The notes: a model not told the origin generated them from the sequence alone. Positions 12,620-24,803 are shown, numbered from the stretch's first letter. The stretch: DNA of 64,000 bases from Austropuccinia psidii (GCA_023105745.1 JALGQZ010000007.1:56773569-56837568), one strand, 5' to 3'. A program made the numbers and translations.

Positions 12620-14092
12620 TTTCATTTTTTTGATTTCCTGCAGTTTCAGAGGCTGTGATGCATATATCCCACTACTTTTCTTGTGAATTAAGAAATATTC
12701 TCTAAAAAACGAAAGAGTGAGGCATTTTATCCCTAGAAAAGAGAGTTTTTCGGCTTAATAATAAGAATTGATGAAATTGACTGAGGATACAAAAGAATCA
12801 TAAAGATGAAAAAATATAAATAAAACTTAAATTTTAGAAATTAAACTCAAAAATGAAAAAATATATATTTTTTATATATTTTTTGGAAACAATCATTTTC
12901 AAAGGAGTTTCAAAGCCTTCATATTTTGCTTTTTAATATGCAGAAATTCAGCCCTATTTGAAACAAAAATGCTCAACAATCAAGTTTCTTCAGAAGAGGC
13001 ACCAGTTGAAAACAGCTGGTTTAAATATTTTGAAGCTATTTTTTTGAAGGAGAAACAGTAATTTATACTTTTATAAAGTAATGATAATTCATAAATATTT
13101 GAAGATAAAATATTTATTAATTTGTAAAACTTTCTTTTAGCTCTTTTGGCCTTCAAAAAAATTGGCTTATTTAAATTTAAAGTATATTATTAGATTAAAA
13201 TCATTATCAAAGAGAATATTCTCTTTAAGGTAAAAATATAAATGGAAACAGTTTGCCTATTATATGCTGTATACCTAGTCCATCCCATTAAAAAACGAAT
13301 AAAGTCTTTTAAATTCTCTAATATTCCAGTGGCTTGGAATCAATTGGAAAAATACCCAATATTTTAATCCTGGGTTAAACCCAGTTCACAGAAAGGGTCC
13401 AAGCTAATTTCCAAATGCAACATCTACTGTCAGGTGTAGCCATTTTACTCATGGTTAATCATGGCAAGTGTTTAAGATTGGGTTTATTGATTTTCACAAG
13501 CTTCAAAAATTCATTACAGGTATCATTTGATGATAGAAAGAAAATCAATCACAGTAAACACAGTCGGAATCAGAAAATTGTGTGGGGAAATTTTATTCTA
13601 AAATGAATTTTCAACAATTTAATCCTCAACTATAAAATCAATTACAAAAATAATAATTGATTATTTTGGAGAGTTAGAGAGAGATAGTTTTATATTTATC
13701 TCTTTTGACTTTGAATATGAGAAATTGATTTATGAGGTAATCTATATTATCAAGTAAAATTTAACCAATTGTAAATAATTTTTTACACAAGTTAGGTTCA
13801 ACTTACCAAGAACTGAATGAAATCTCAAAGGAAACCCCATAACTTTCAAGCAAGGAGCACACTATGTTGCTTTTATATCATTTATCTTTTTTTATCATAA
13901 TCTATATTTATTAAGAATGTATATGACTGGTTTTCCATATTGACCTTTAGAGTGTTTTAAAGAGCTTAATTGATAAGTATTCCTGGAAATGACAGAATTT
14001 CCATCTTTCTAACTCTCAATTCTGGAACAATCTGATATATTTTAATTTCTTTGAGTTATAACCACAGAAATCGTAGTTGAGTCTGTTAGTAA
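12620..14092. other. AT-rich stretch without recognisable genes
   Basis: Apart from the right arm of the inverted repeat at 13406-13456, no feature is supported. The open frame at 13415-13606 overlaps that arm and shows no protein motif. Confidence 0.45.
13406..13456 (-). repeat. Right arm of the 50-base inverted repeat
   Basis: Reverse complement of 9475-9524. It contains CTACTGTCAGGTGTAGC and, before it, TTCCAAATGCAACA. See the left arm for interpretation. Confidence 0.65.
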
Positions 14093-16756
14093 TACAGTAG
14101 AACCTGTGCTAACCCATGGCAATATGGACCAAATTTTTGGTGCGGGCTTAATTTTTCCTCATAACCCATAACCTGTCCAACATGGTAACCCATTTCTGGG
14201 TTTTACAAAAACCTGTGACTTTCAATTTGTTTAAAAACATTGGTTTTTTGTTCTTTAAAATTTTAAATTAAACTCTCCATATTTTTTTGACAAATAAATT
14301 AATATTGGCACCAAAACTACCCATATACCTACAGAGATCTTCTTTGCAAGGCCTAATTTTCTCATAATAATCCTTTTCTGTGTGGTTTCTTTTTTAATTG
14401 CTTCTTTTCAGCTCAAAACACTGTAATGAGCCTGATTGCTTTGAAAAATCAATATTATGAACCCATATATAGTATATGAAATGGAAGAAATCTAGCTTTT
14501 AGTTGAAGAAACAAATTCAACCCATCAGCATTGGATGTGCTGGAAAAATTGTTATTGGACTGTTTTGAGGCCATTCTGAAATATTTAGACCAATAAATCA
14601 AAACTAAGAGCAGTTGTACTTGAAGATTAAGAAGAAGAATTATTGGTTCACAAACTAAATACTGTGGAGGAGAATGCAATTTTTGGGAGGATTATCAATA
14701 TATCTAGTACTAGTCAATCCACCCTTGAGCTTTCAAAGAAATAATTTTAAGCTGCAATAAATATAATTTATAAAGTAAAAAAATGGATCATTAGTAGAGT
14801 CTCAAAAGAGAAAACAAAGCCTTAATCCCACAAATCAAATCCAAAGAACAATAAAATCAAGTTAACGCATGTTGCTATTTTGTGCAGTAAGATAGAAGTC
14901 TAAGATTGTCACTATAGTCATGTAAAGAATCAAAGAGTCACCGCAGATAACTTTACTGAAGGTTATCCACACCTTCATTTGAAACAACTTCAAGTATCAT
15001 CTTGGCTCAAAGAAGGAAGCTTTTCAGTTGAAAATCAAACGAAGGGAAGCACTAACCATAAATGATTTCTCCCTGTCAAAAATTCAAATTCTGACCAAAT
15101 TTTGGAGAAATGGGTAAAAAGGCCCTTCAGAGAAACATAAAAATAGAAGGCAATGTGATTTGAGAAAAATGGAATTATTTCTGCACATCTGAGTAGGATC
15201 CTCAGCCAAACATTTCTTCATTTTTCTAATGGTTGGTTAGAATCATTCAAGAATTTCAGCAATCTGAATAATTCCCAATTCTTTGGGGAGGCATAATCAA
15301 CAGGCATGGAAACAGTAGAAAACAAAACTCAAAGATTAAGGCCCCTTATGGCAAAGTACCTTCCTGAAAATGTGTTGTATGTTGATCAGACAGGATTACT
15401 CTATTCCTGAATTTCTTTTCTTTTTCATTTTATCATTAATACTTGACTTATTTTCTTCTTTTCAACAAGATTCCCCCCAATAAAGGATCAGCATTCACCC
15501 AAAAATGCTATCAAAAGAAACAAAACCAGGGTCACCAATTCTTTGAAATGGAACTCTACTGGAAAATAATGATCAAATTTTCTTTTCATTTGAAACTTTG
15601 AACAACCACATTTCTTGAAAAAGAAATATGGGTATCAGCAAGGAGACCAATATTATTTCAACACCAAAGCATGAATGAAAATCAATATATTCCATAAATG
15701 GCTCATGCAATGGAACAATGAGCTTCTTGAAAAAAGATTACATGTGGCCTTACTTTTGAAAAATTCTAAAGGTCATGAGGTCCCCAAAGTACCCCCATCA
15801 GACATCAGAGAAATATAATGTTCTCTTAATCTCACAGCACATTTTCAGCTTTCAGATGCAAGGATCATCTGAAATTTAAATTCCCAGTACCAAAAATTTT
15901 TTATATTTCTTGCACTTTGTTATTAAAACCAGAACATAAGCACCAATAATATATACAACATGGATCAACTAAGCACAATGGGGATTTGCCATTTGCAATG
16001 GAGCTCAAAAACATCAGAAGCAATAAGCAATTGCTGGAATCATACAAAGGTTTTACCCAAAATGATTCCTTTTCCTGTTGAATTTGCCATTCAATAATCC
16101 AAGAAATCATTAGAGAAAAAATTATTTTTCTTTCAAACCTTGGCCTCATAACTCAACAAAACCAAATGTCAATTGCAGATCTTTTGAACCTCTTCAAGGA
16201 TATTGAATATGTTATTCTTTCAACATGTTAAATTCTTGATGAGAATGATGACTTTAATCAAGAGATTGAGCATTTGGGAACAAATAAACCATTGCTTTCA
16301 ATCCCACCAATCTCAGAAGTCCAAAGGTCAATTTCTGTAATATAACATTATTTTTCTTGTTGTTAATCAGCTGATGCCAATCAAGTGAGTTAAAAATTGC
16401 AGTCTTTCAGTCAAATTATATAAAATAAATTAATAAATAGCAGAAAACATATTTCACTGTTTGATTATCTAACAAATTATTCTTTTGAAATTTTTTTTTA
16501 ATTAAAGTCTAGAAAAAAAGTCTTGTTTTCTAAGTGTACTTAAAGTAAAAGGTTATTAAAAATAAAACAACTTTTCCCTTCAAAGTACATCTTTCAGCTA
16601 TGGTTTTCTGTAGGTCATAATAAACAAAATAATGGTTTTTCTCATGTGAGTAACACAAAAGGTTGTGAAGCAGTTATGGATTTTTGCAGGTACTGCACTC
16701 ACCCATCACAAAATGAGTCCACCAACCAGTATGGGTTAAGGAATGTTTCACTGTCC
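14093..16756 (+). mobile_element. pogo/Jerky-type (Tc1-mariner superfamily) DNA transposon relic
   Basis: The left end reads TA-CAGTAGAACCTGTGCTAA (14093 onward), the typical pogo/Tigger start with its TA target. The right end at about 16731-16756 carries the matching reverse complement in degraded form (ATGGGTTAAGGAATGTTTCACTG). The pair aligns at ATGGGTTA, TT and ACTG. Between them lies a transposase pseudogene of the CENP-B/Jerky type. Total length of about 2.66 kb is normal for this group. The element is old: stops and frameshifts are frequent. Confidence 0.75.
14850..16350 (+). pseudogene. pogo/Jerky-like transposase (HTH_Tnp_Tc5 + DDE_1), broken
   Basis: DDE transposase remnant on the + strand. 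Around 15010-15090 a segment resembles the first helix-turn-helix region (KIKRREALTINDFSLSKI). At 15222-15260 the CENP-B-type HTH reads FSNGWLESFKNF, followed by a GEA motif. At 15355-15410 LPENVLYVDQTGLLY corresponds to the first catalytic motif, normally NxDETGL, with the glutamate changed to glutamine. Around 15828-15869 NLTAHFQLSDARII corresponds to the TSHLQPLD motif near the second catalytic residue. Several stop codons and shifts interrupt the frame, so no functional protein is possible. Start and end are approximate. Confidence 0.75.
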
Positions 16757-17340
16757 AGTACAGTGACCCTCTACATGAATTTGAACGCATGCAGGGCACT
16801 TTTTTGGATCTCCTGGCTGTGTGCAGCATGTGTGACCATGTGTCTCTCCTATTTGTTGCAATTTGTGCTCTTGACTTTCCAAAGTGTCTTTTTTTAATTT
16901 TTTTTATTTGCCTTTTTTCTTATTTATTTGCATTCTTTCTCTTACCCATGACAATCTGACTTGGCCATGGTTGTGATGCCTATTAAAATCCTGAGCATAT
17001 CACTCAGCTCTTCCTTAACTCTCACCAACAAACAAACACCTCAACTGAATTTGTTGAGTATCTTTTTAACTTTTTTTAACCTCCATTACAATCATTAATT
17101 TTACTTCTGAATTTAGGAGATGCCTTGCCTTAAAGACTAGCTCTGTGGCCAAATTGTTGGAATGCATTGTGCTGGCCTATTGTATTGGCTTATTGCCAAC
17201 CTTGCACCACCATATATGATATGGTCACCAAATACCATCAACTCTGGACAGTTTGGACTCTAAAGAAAAGTGAGCAACCCACTAGATTAAATGAATGGGA
17301 TTTCTTCCAACTCAACCAAATTATAACCCAATTTTAACAC
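16757..17340. other. Short gene-free stretch between two DNA transposon relics
   Basis: No coding motif seen. It may contain the 5' end of the following Tc1-like element, but I could not find a terminal inverted repeat. Confidence 0.4.
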
Positions 17341-17965
17341 CTTACTTCAGAACAGGTCATGAATCTCATCAACAAGAACGTTTCCACCAAAAAAATTCAG
17401 CAGGAAATCCATAAACTCAGAAAGGTTTCTAGGATTGCGCCAAAGAAGCCATACCTGTGAACACAAGTTTTCCAGGCTTGTTTGGCTTTAGCTCAAAGAC
17501 ATTTCTTCTGGACCAACAAATTGGCATTCAATCTTGGTAAGAGATTCAATCAAGTTTGTGTGTGTAAAACCCCTCAAAATAAATGTCTGTTGGAGAACCT
17601 AGCTGTCAACCACCACTCTGGCCAACAATCAATAATTATATGGGGGGAATTCTGTTCAGCCAAGCAATCAATATTTGTTTCTCTTGAAGGGAAAATTATA
17701 TTGGCTGAAATTATCCAAAAAGCTTATTGAAAAGCACTTCATTCTTTTATCAAGCACATACAGATGTCCCCATGGATCATGGGACGACACTTCCTTGTTA
17801 TCATGAGATATAATTCACCAATACACACTGCCAACCTCAGAAATCAATGTAAAATATGGAGCTTGATCAACAAGATGATCTGAAAGCACATTCACCCAAT
17901 CATAATCCAATCAAAAAGTTGTGTAATATGATGAAAATCTCCCTTTCCACACTTTATCAACTGAA
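17341..17965 (+). pseudogene. Tc1/mariner-like transposase relic (DDE_3)
   Basis: Fragments in two frames reproduce the order of a Tc1-like transposase. A helix-turn-helix segment VSTKKIQQEIHKL...SRIAPKKPYL (17375-17456) comes first. Next is AQRHFFWTNKLAFNLGKR, in the place of the first catalytic aspartate region, then AVNHHSGQQSIIIWGEF (about 17600-17650) and YNSPIHTAN (about 17811-17840), the site of the second aspartate, normally DNAPxH; here the D is lost. A final S-P-x-x-N-P-I-like segment (about 17890-17920) matches the D-L-N-P-I-E region. Stops and frameshifts make it non-functional. Length is close to that of a normal Tc1 catalytic region. Confidence 0.7.
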
Positions 17966-18990
17966 TACTCTTATACGCCACCTTGATTTCTGCTTCTGAC
18001 TAGGTTTTTTGGAAAGGGATTTTGAGGCAAATTTATCATTCTTAAGATCTTGTTTTTTCCTCTGAACGAGCGCATTATTACTAAAGACTTATTAGATTGT
18101 GTATTTCCCTTTGGATGTATCAAGAATATTTTCAATGCTTCTTGTTGGTGTAAATTATTCCAATGCTTGAAAAACCTTTTTGCAAATATTTGATTCCATT
18201 TTGACTCCCAACATTGATTCCAAGAAAATGTTGACATTGGGAATCCTGAATTGTAGAGGTCCTCCAAGAAAACTGTCTTGTACATTGGTGAAATTAGTAT
18301 TCTTCAGTTTTTAGAAGGCCTATCTTAGTCAGAGTTTATAGGAATTGATAATTGGATTATAGGTGCAAGAAAAGGGTAAAAACTGCAAAATATGGCTTGA
18401 TTGTGAGTGGAAATTCAGTCGGCATGGGATGATATCCCTTGTGGGTTGTTTGATGGCTTGCTGTTTTCCATTCCCTTCCAAATGGAGATAGTGGACCTAC
18501 TTCATACTAGTACCACCATTCCAACTTGGTCATTTCTCTCTGTTATTTGTCTCTTATTAATATGTGCACTGATTCTGTTTGTGAGAAAATAGTTTTTATT
18601 TTTTATCAATTCAATTGAGTCATTTCTTTGCATTTATAAAAAAAAGTTAAAAATTTCATTAATAAATAAACAAAAAGTTATCTATGTGGTGTCGGTTAGC
18701 TATAGCAATGTGTGATTGAAATAAAAAAAATGATTTTTTGAAATTTACTTTGGGTTTATTTGTGAGTTTCCATTTAGGGCTGTGCAGCTCTGAAGAAAAA
18801 ATAAAAAAAATTGCATTCATCTGGCAGGGCACTCACTGTACATTCAGGGTGGTGCCAATGGAATTTTCACGACCTCCTGACAATCCCATATCCTGTACCT
18901 AATCAACCCCCAAATAGTTCCATGGATTTCATGGTCCCAGATGATACGCTCTGGTATCAATGGGACCCAGGCAGGACTTTTGATTTTTTT
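17966..18990. other. Gene-free stretch
   Basis: Open frames of 60-104 codons exist here (for example 17971-18285 on the minus strand and 18407-18592 on the plus strand). None shows a family motif or resembles another part of the window. The segment near 18825-18980 is richer in C and has a pattern (CAGGGCACTC, CAGGGTGGTGCC) that could belong to the left end of the hAT element, which is not proven. Confidence 0.4.
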
Positions 18991-18991
18991 T

Positions 18992-19385
18992 GATTTACTT
19001 TATAAACCTCCCCCTTTCCTTCTTGTATCCAGTTTTTAACCATTGTCTTTGCCCATTATAAAATTTTCACTTATTGCTTTCCTGTCACTTCTCCTCTTTG
19101 TAGCCAAAATGAAGATTCTTACCCTTACCTAATCCACTAATTCCTTCTCAGGTCCATTTTTTACCCATTGATGTTGCTTATTATAATTTTTACCTCATTG
19201 CTTTTGTTTCCCTCCTCTGAATCATTTCCAAAAAAAAAAATTGATTACTTTATAAAACTCACCTTTTACTTCTTGCATGCAATTTTCATATTTTTTTCCA
19301 CCTTGCTTTCTTGTCACTACTCCAAATTGTTGCCAAAATTAAAACTCTTAAACTTACTTAATCCCCCAATTCCTTCTCCTGTAAA
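18992..19385. repeat. Diverged tandem duplication upstream of the hAT gene
   Basis: Two copies of about 150 bases, roughly 18992-19155 and 19242-19385. They share the order GATT(T)ACTTTATAAA-C, CTTCTTG, GCTTTC-TGTCACT-CTCC, GCCAAAAT, AATCC-C-AATTCCTTCTC. They are diverged and separated by about 90 bases. They lie just before the BED-finger start of the hAT transposase, so they may be subterminal or promoter repeats of that element. Confidence 0.55.
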
Positions 19386-19412
19386 ATTTTATACAATTGG
19401 ATTTCCAATTCT

Positions 19413-19432
19413 CTTTCTTTCTTTCTTTCTTT
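19413..19432 (+). repeat. (CTTT)5 microsatellite
   Basis: Five uninterrupted CTTT units in a pyrimidine-rich context about 85 bases before the hAT start codon. Confidence 0.9.
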
Positions 19433-19516
19433 ATTGTCACCAAAAAAATTAGTCTTATCTTTATTAAATCAAAATTCTCTTGTCTGATTATCTTTCATTT
19501 ATTTTGTTGATCCCTC

Positions 19517-20696
19517 ATGTCTTTAGCACCTATCAAGGTTGACAATACCTTTCCAATAAACCCCACCCAAAAGGGATCTTTGGTGTGGCTGTACGTTTCT
19601 GATGTTGACAAGCAATATGTGGAATGTCATGTGATTAATCAGGCTGGAAAACCATGTTCAAAGAAGATTAAATGCAATTGCACTGGTAGTACAAAAGGTA
19701 TGAGCCATCACCTCACTGTGAAAAATTGATTGGCCAACCCAAATCACCAATTGCACTCTTGATTTATTTGTCCATGTGAGCATTTTCTATAGGTTTTGGG
19801 GCACTTTACTGATTCTCATCCTCTTATGTTTTCAAGAAATTATGCTTAGAGCTGCTCAAAATTTCCCTTGTATACTTCATTTCCAATTGTGACCTCCCAT
19901 TGTCTAATACCAAATCAGCTTCATTCCATGAACTCCTTCAACTATGGAGTCCAACAATCTTAGAGATTTTAGTTGGATATGCTGCTGTGACCTTCCACTT
20001 ATCAAGTGTGTATTTCTTTCACCAATTATACATTTGAAACATCCTCAAACACCAAAACCAATTATTGGACCAGTCCCAATGTGACAGCCTTCATGGAAGT
20101 CACAGGTCATTATTTAGACCGTGAATTCAATCTCAAATCCATTCTACTAGGTCTAACCAAGATAGAAGGTAGGTTTGTCTCTCTCTTCATAACTAATGAA
20201 GGCTTTTTCTGAAAAACTCTACCAACAAAGGCAACCATTCAGGAATCTTTCTTTCCAATCACTTTCTCCAGGTTATTAAATGTTATAAAATACCTCCAAT
20301 ATTATTTGCATCACTACCAATAACACTTCAGTAAATACTTGCATGGCTCAAGGAATCAATCAAAGCGTCCCCACATTCCATGCTGACACCAATTCGATCA
20401 GGTGCATGGCACATATTATCCACGTGGCTGCTCATGATGATCTCAGTGCTCTCACAAATAAAAACTTCTCCCCATCACCAATTGGCCATCAAATGGACCT
20501 ATCAAACCTATTGGACACACCCAATGGCAGCCATTTGCAATGTGAATTGATTATTTCACAAATAAAAAAACTGGGATATTATTTGAAACAAATCCCACAA
20601 CAATTTGAGAAATTTATTACAATGGCAAAAAGCCAAAAAAAATCCTAAACACTCTTGACACATGTGTGAAAAATATGGAATTCAACTTACAAAATC
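19517..20696 (+). pseudogene. hAT transposase, 5' part (BED finger and start of catalytic core)
   Basis: A BED-type zinc finger lies at 19517-19725: W-L-Y near its start, ECHVINQAGKPC with two cysteines, GSTKGMSHHL, and the final histidine replaced by asparagine just before a stop. After further stops and shifts the hAT core is recognisable: NYWTSPNVTAFMEVTGHYLD and FNLKSILLGLTKIEG (about 20055-20170), then RCMAHIIHVAAHDDLSAL (about 20400-20455). The frame runs to VKNMEFNLQN at 20696, where gypsy element A is inserted. It resumes at 41928. At least five interruptions exclude function. Confidence 0.8.
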
Positions 20697-22664
20697 TGTA
20701 AGGTTTGACTATGAAACAATAAGTAAATATTACAAATATTTAGCTTATTGTACTATGAATGTCCTTATGAATAATGAATAATAAGATAAAATTCATTATA
20801 GTAATTGTTAATTATCATAATTAAGGCGTAAAATATGATTATATTATTCAATAAATATAATAATATAATTTATATTATAAAAAGATAATATACTAAAAAA
20901 ATATATTAGTATATAATAATTAATATATTTATAAACACTTTATTATTGTTACCAACAAATAATAAAGGCATAAAAAATTGTTTTTTATAAATAAAAACAA
21001 TTAAAACCAATAATATTACTGATATTAAAGCTATTTATTAAGATAAATACTATTTATATCAATATAAGAATTATTAAAAGTAATAATAAAGAGAAATTAT
21101 TATAAAAGCAAAAATAACCTACTTTTAACACTTAATATAATACTTTTGAAAGATTTTACACCAAAATAATGTAAATACAATTTATACAAACTGTAGTTAC
21201 AAATAAAAATACAGAAATTACAAATATTCTTTGATTTTACGTGGGAATGGAGTTTAAAGAGATTTTTGAGCAAAACAATTAAATAATTGAAGTAATCACT
21301 TCAAGATCGATGATTATAATAAAGATGATCTTTAGTCTTTTATAATATAAAATTTTTATATATAAAGAATAAAGAATTTACCTTTTTTGATTTAATTATT
21401 TAGTGTTTTGTAAGCGTCTGAGGGGAAAATAGAGTAAAAAGAGCTCTATTTATAGTAAATACCTCCCTTCTAGAGTCCAGAAGGCTTCTAGTAGATGTGT
21501 AATGATTCTTTCTACTAGAAATGATCAATATTTTGAGGTTTAGTGATGATTACATCATGATCAAACCATCTTATCTCATTATCACGCCATTATTTAGATT
21601 TATAACTATAACTCTAAGTTTGATGGCATCATAGGCTTGGCAGAAGCCTAAACTTTGTGAATTTTATTAGTATTAATCATAACCTAATAGTATTCATCAT
21701 GTGATCACCTATATGACTGTTAAACTTAAAATAAGATTACAGTGAGTGATCATAAATGATCAAATTTAAGCTTAAACTTTGATCATTAATAAATTTTGAT
21801 TTATACACGCTATGGCTGTTCTGAGAGTGTATTCTGATAGCTTGTCATGTCATTATAAAGCTTCCAAGAGAATTTTATTACGTAATCAAAACTCTATTTT
21901 TGATGATTTTTCTTGTAACTCATCTTTTCTGTCAAAATTTAATATTTTGAACTTCAAACCATGATTTCAAGGGGTTATACCTTTAATATTATGATAAACA
22001 TTACATCATTCTTCACGTATGAACTAGTGAAATCTGACTGTTCACTTTTTGTTAAGTTTGGACCACTTTCACAACAAAGTGGTCAACAGCTCCATTGATT
22101 TTACTCAATAATCCATTACAGGTTTTAACCTTGTTTATAGCTTGTAAAATAAAGCTCATATCTGTGTTCTTACAGTAATTACGTGGTGACTTTATTTTTG
22201 GTTTATCTCTCTATCTGGTATATCTCAAGATATATTAGCTAAAAACCATGAATATATGCATTGACCAAAAAAGTGCATATATTCAGCTTAATTCCTTAAA
22301 TATGGATTTTAGAGAGTAGCTTTATAATTGATTTATGTGTGACATTTTGTGGGGAATCTAATGGTACAGTTCATTTCCCATGTTTTTCAATTGGTTTCTG
22401 AGATAATTAATGATTTATGTTTTTTATAAGGTATTATTACTTATAACTCATTAAATATTGACTTTAACGATATGCCATAAAAATAGTATATGTGTATTTT
22501 ACCATGAGAAATCTAATGGTGTGTTTTTTTACATGTTTACTCATTAGTTTCTAAGGTAATTCAGGTTTTATGCCTTTTATAGCAGTTTTAGTAATTTTAA
22601 GATAATTATTTTAAATGTTTCTTGTGACCTTTTTGGATATGTGGTCATATCTCAAAGGTTCACA
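20697..22664 (-). repeat. 3' LTR of element A
   Basis: Starts TGTAAGGTTTGAC and ends AAAGGTTCACA on the + strand; about 1.97 kb. It aligns along its length with the LTRs of B in reverse orientation. It contains a TATA box (as CTATTTATA at 21446-21454) and a 12-base hairpin near 22247-22285. Confidence 0.9.
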
Positions 22665-22788
22665 TTCCCTACCACCAAAAAAGATTGTACCACAATCTGA
22701 TATGTGTAATTAGGGTATCATCCACTTTCCTACCTCTTCAATAGACTTTGTTAGTCTTGAAGCTCAATAATGCTTGATTTTTCTATTA

Positions 22789-24803
22789 TTAAGGCTTTCT
22801 TTCAGGTCTGAATCTTCTTAATAGTTTATCAGCATTTGTTATATCTTTCTCAAGTAGCCATTCATCTTCTTGGGTTGGATTTCTATACCTTACAAGGTAT
22901 TCTCTTTCTTTTTTGTTTCTTGTCCTTCTTTCTTTAAGGACTTTTACAATCTTCTTTTCTTCCCCTTCTTCTAAAGGGGGTATTTCAAGTGGGGGTTTAT
23001 TTCTGAGTGGAAATAATTCCTTGTCACTTGAGCTGTAAGGTTTTATCAGACTTACAGGGAAAGTTGGTTGTTGGTTCATTAATTCACCTGTGAGCTCTAA
23101 TTGCACAGCATTAGGTCCATGTAGTGCTTTTATCATAAATGGTCCTGCAAAGGAATCTTTCAATTTCTTTGGGCTTTTTATGTTTTTAAAATTTAGAGTT
23201 GACACTAGGACCAAGTCTCCTATTTTGAAGTAAGGTGGTTTATTACTTTTATCCCATCTTTCTTTTGCATACTTGAAAGAATCTTGAATACATCTGTTTG
23301 CATGGTTTCTTGCTTTGTCAAGCATTATTTTAAAGCTGCTTGCTGTTGGATGTATATCCACTAAGTCCTTTTTGAGGGTATCATAAGGAAGTCTTGGATT
23401 CCAACCTTTTTCTAGCATTTCTGGTGTTTTTCCAGTGAAAGAATGGATTGATGTTTTATATGATAGCTCAAGAGCTGGTATTAATGTATACCAATCATGG
23501 GTAAAACCATCAGAATCTTTAAATTCCAGTCCATAAGCACAGAATCTTCTGATCATGTCCTCCAAGGTTTGTATCATTCTTTCTGCTAAGCCATCAGTTT
23601 GAGGATGGTAAGCTGTTAAGAATGACAATTTTGTCACAAACAAGTTATGGAGGTTTGTCCATAATGCTGAAGTGAACTTTGGGTCTGTCACTTATGATAT
23701 TTTTGAATAAGCCTGTGTGGCTAATGACTTTATTCCATATCATTATGGCTGTGTCCATAGCTGTGTCAGCTTTGTGACATGGTAGGAACATAGGGGTTTT
23801 TATATACCTGTCAACTAACACTAGGCATGCATTATAACTTTTGTCTCCTCCTGGAGGTAGTGCTGTTACCCAATGGATATGAACTATTTCCCAAGGGGAT
23901 TTTAGTTCTTGTATTTGGATCATCATTCCAAATTTCTTTCCTGTGGCTTGGTTGGCTTTTTGACATCTGTCACAGGTTTGGCAGTATTTTGCAACATCTT
24001 TCTTCCAATTTGGCCACCAAGAGCAGGTTTTCACCCTCTCTAGTGTTCTATCTTCTGAGAGATTTCCAGCTGCAACACTATCATGACACTAATGTAAAAT
24101 AGTATTTATTGGAGCTCTATCTGTTAAGGCCATAACACATGTGTGTTTTGTTCTATGATAGAGGATTCCATCAAGGAGGTGGAATCTTCCTTCATCATAT
24201 GCCTTTTTCCATATTTCATCTAATTTTGATGAGATTGATGGGTATTTACAGTCTTTCATTAGAAGTTGGCTTAATATATGGCAATTCTTATCTATCTTAT
24301 AGCTTTCTTTATCTTGGTTAAAGAATTCTGTGCCAATTTCTGTGACACATATCCCTTCTATATGGTGCTCCTCCTGTGGTACCCATGCTGGATTTTCAGA
24401 AGTATTTGCTAGAGCCCATCTGCTAAGACCATCTGCATTTTTATGAACATTACCAGATTTATGAACAATAGTCATATTTCCTCTATATTATTGGATAGCA
24501 ATTTTCCATTTCAGCATATTTCTATTTGGAGGTTTCATATGCAATAGACATTTTACAGCATTACAGTATGTAATCACATCAAATACTGTTCCATCCAAGT
24601 AATAGTATAATTTTTCTAAATCCCACACTAAGAAGAGGCATTCCATTTGGCTTGCTCCATATCTTGCTCCTGTTGGCTTTATTTGTCTGGAAATGAAGCA
24701 AGTTTGTCCTTTAACAGGTTCATCATTGATGATTTGTGTCTGGTGTAGTGCAGCACCTAGTCCTTCTCCACAAGCATCAATGTAAAGCTTAAAGGGTAGC
24801 TTC
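22789..24803 (-). pseudogene. pol: Element A pol, 3' part: RNase H, integrase, chromodomain
   Basis: Read right to left. RNase H starts at 24803 with [18 protein letters not shown], with the TDCNAVK segment present as TYCNAVK. Then come the end of RNase H and linker (24089-24475, [10 protein letters not shown]), the zinc-binding H2C2 integrase N-terminus ([11 protein letters not shown]) and the DDE core with [10 protein letters not shown] and DPKFTSALW (23645-24034 and 23691), then [18 protein letters not shown]. The C-terminus has [21 protein letters not shown] and LLRRFRPE, a chromodomain-type tail that in chromoviruses guides integration to heterochromatin. The first D of the DDE triad is changed (MDW to IHW) and a frameshift lies at about 23690. 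The gene is cut at 24803 by element B. Confidence 0.85.
24799..24803 (+). other. Target site duplication of element B (left copy, GCTTC)
   Basis: GCTTC directly before the TG of the 5' LTR of B, repeated at 35480-35484 directly after the CA of its 3' LTR. Five bases is the normal length for Ty3/gypsy integration. Confidence 0.95.

Noticed and set aside
13415..13606. 63-codon plus-strand frame
   Set aside because: It overlaps the inverted-repeat arm and shows no protein signature.
17971..18285. 104-codon minus-strand open frame
   Set aside because: No motif, no counterpart elsewhere, and one frame of this length is expected by chance in a 64 kb window; kept only as part of an unassigned stretch.
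18407..18592. 61-codon frame ending in a hydrophobic segment
   Set aside because: Low complexity and no start-site or homology support; a membrane-like tail arises easily from T-rich DNA.
18825..18856. Possible left terminal repeat of the hAT element (CAGGGCACTC or CAGGGTGGTGCC)
   Set aside because: Only six to eight bases agree with the right end and no 8-bp duplication matches ACTACGCC at 43042; too weak to annotate.
23827..24102. Plus-strand open frame inside the pol gene of element A
   Set aside because: It is the antisense shadow of the integrase coding sequence; the same shadow appears antisense to B at 32032-32355.
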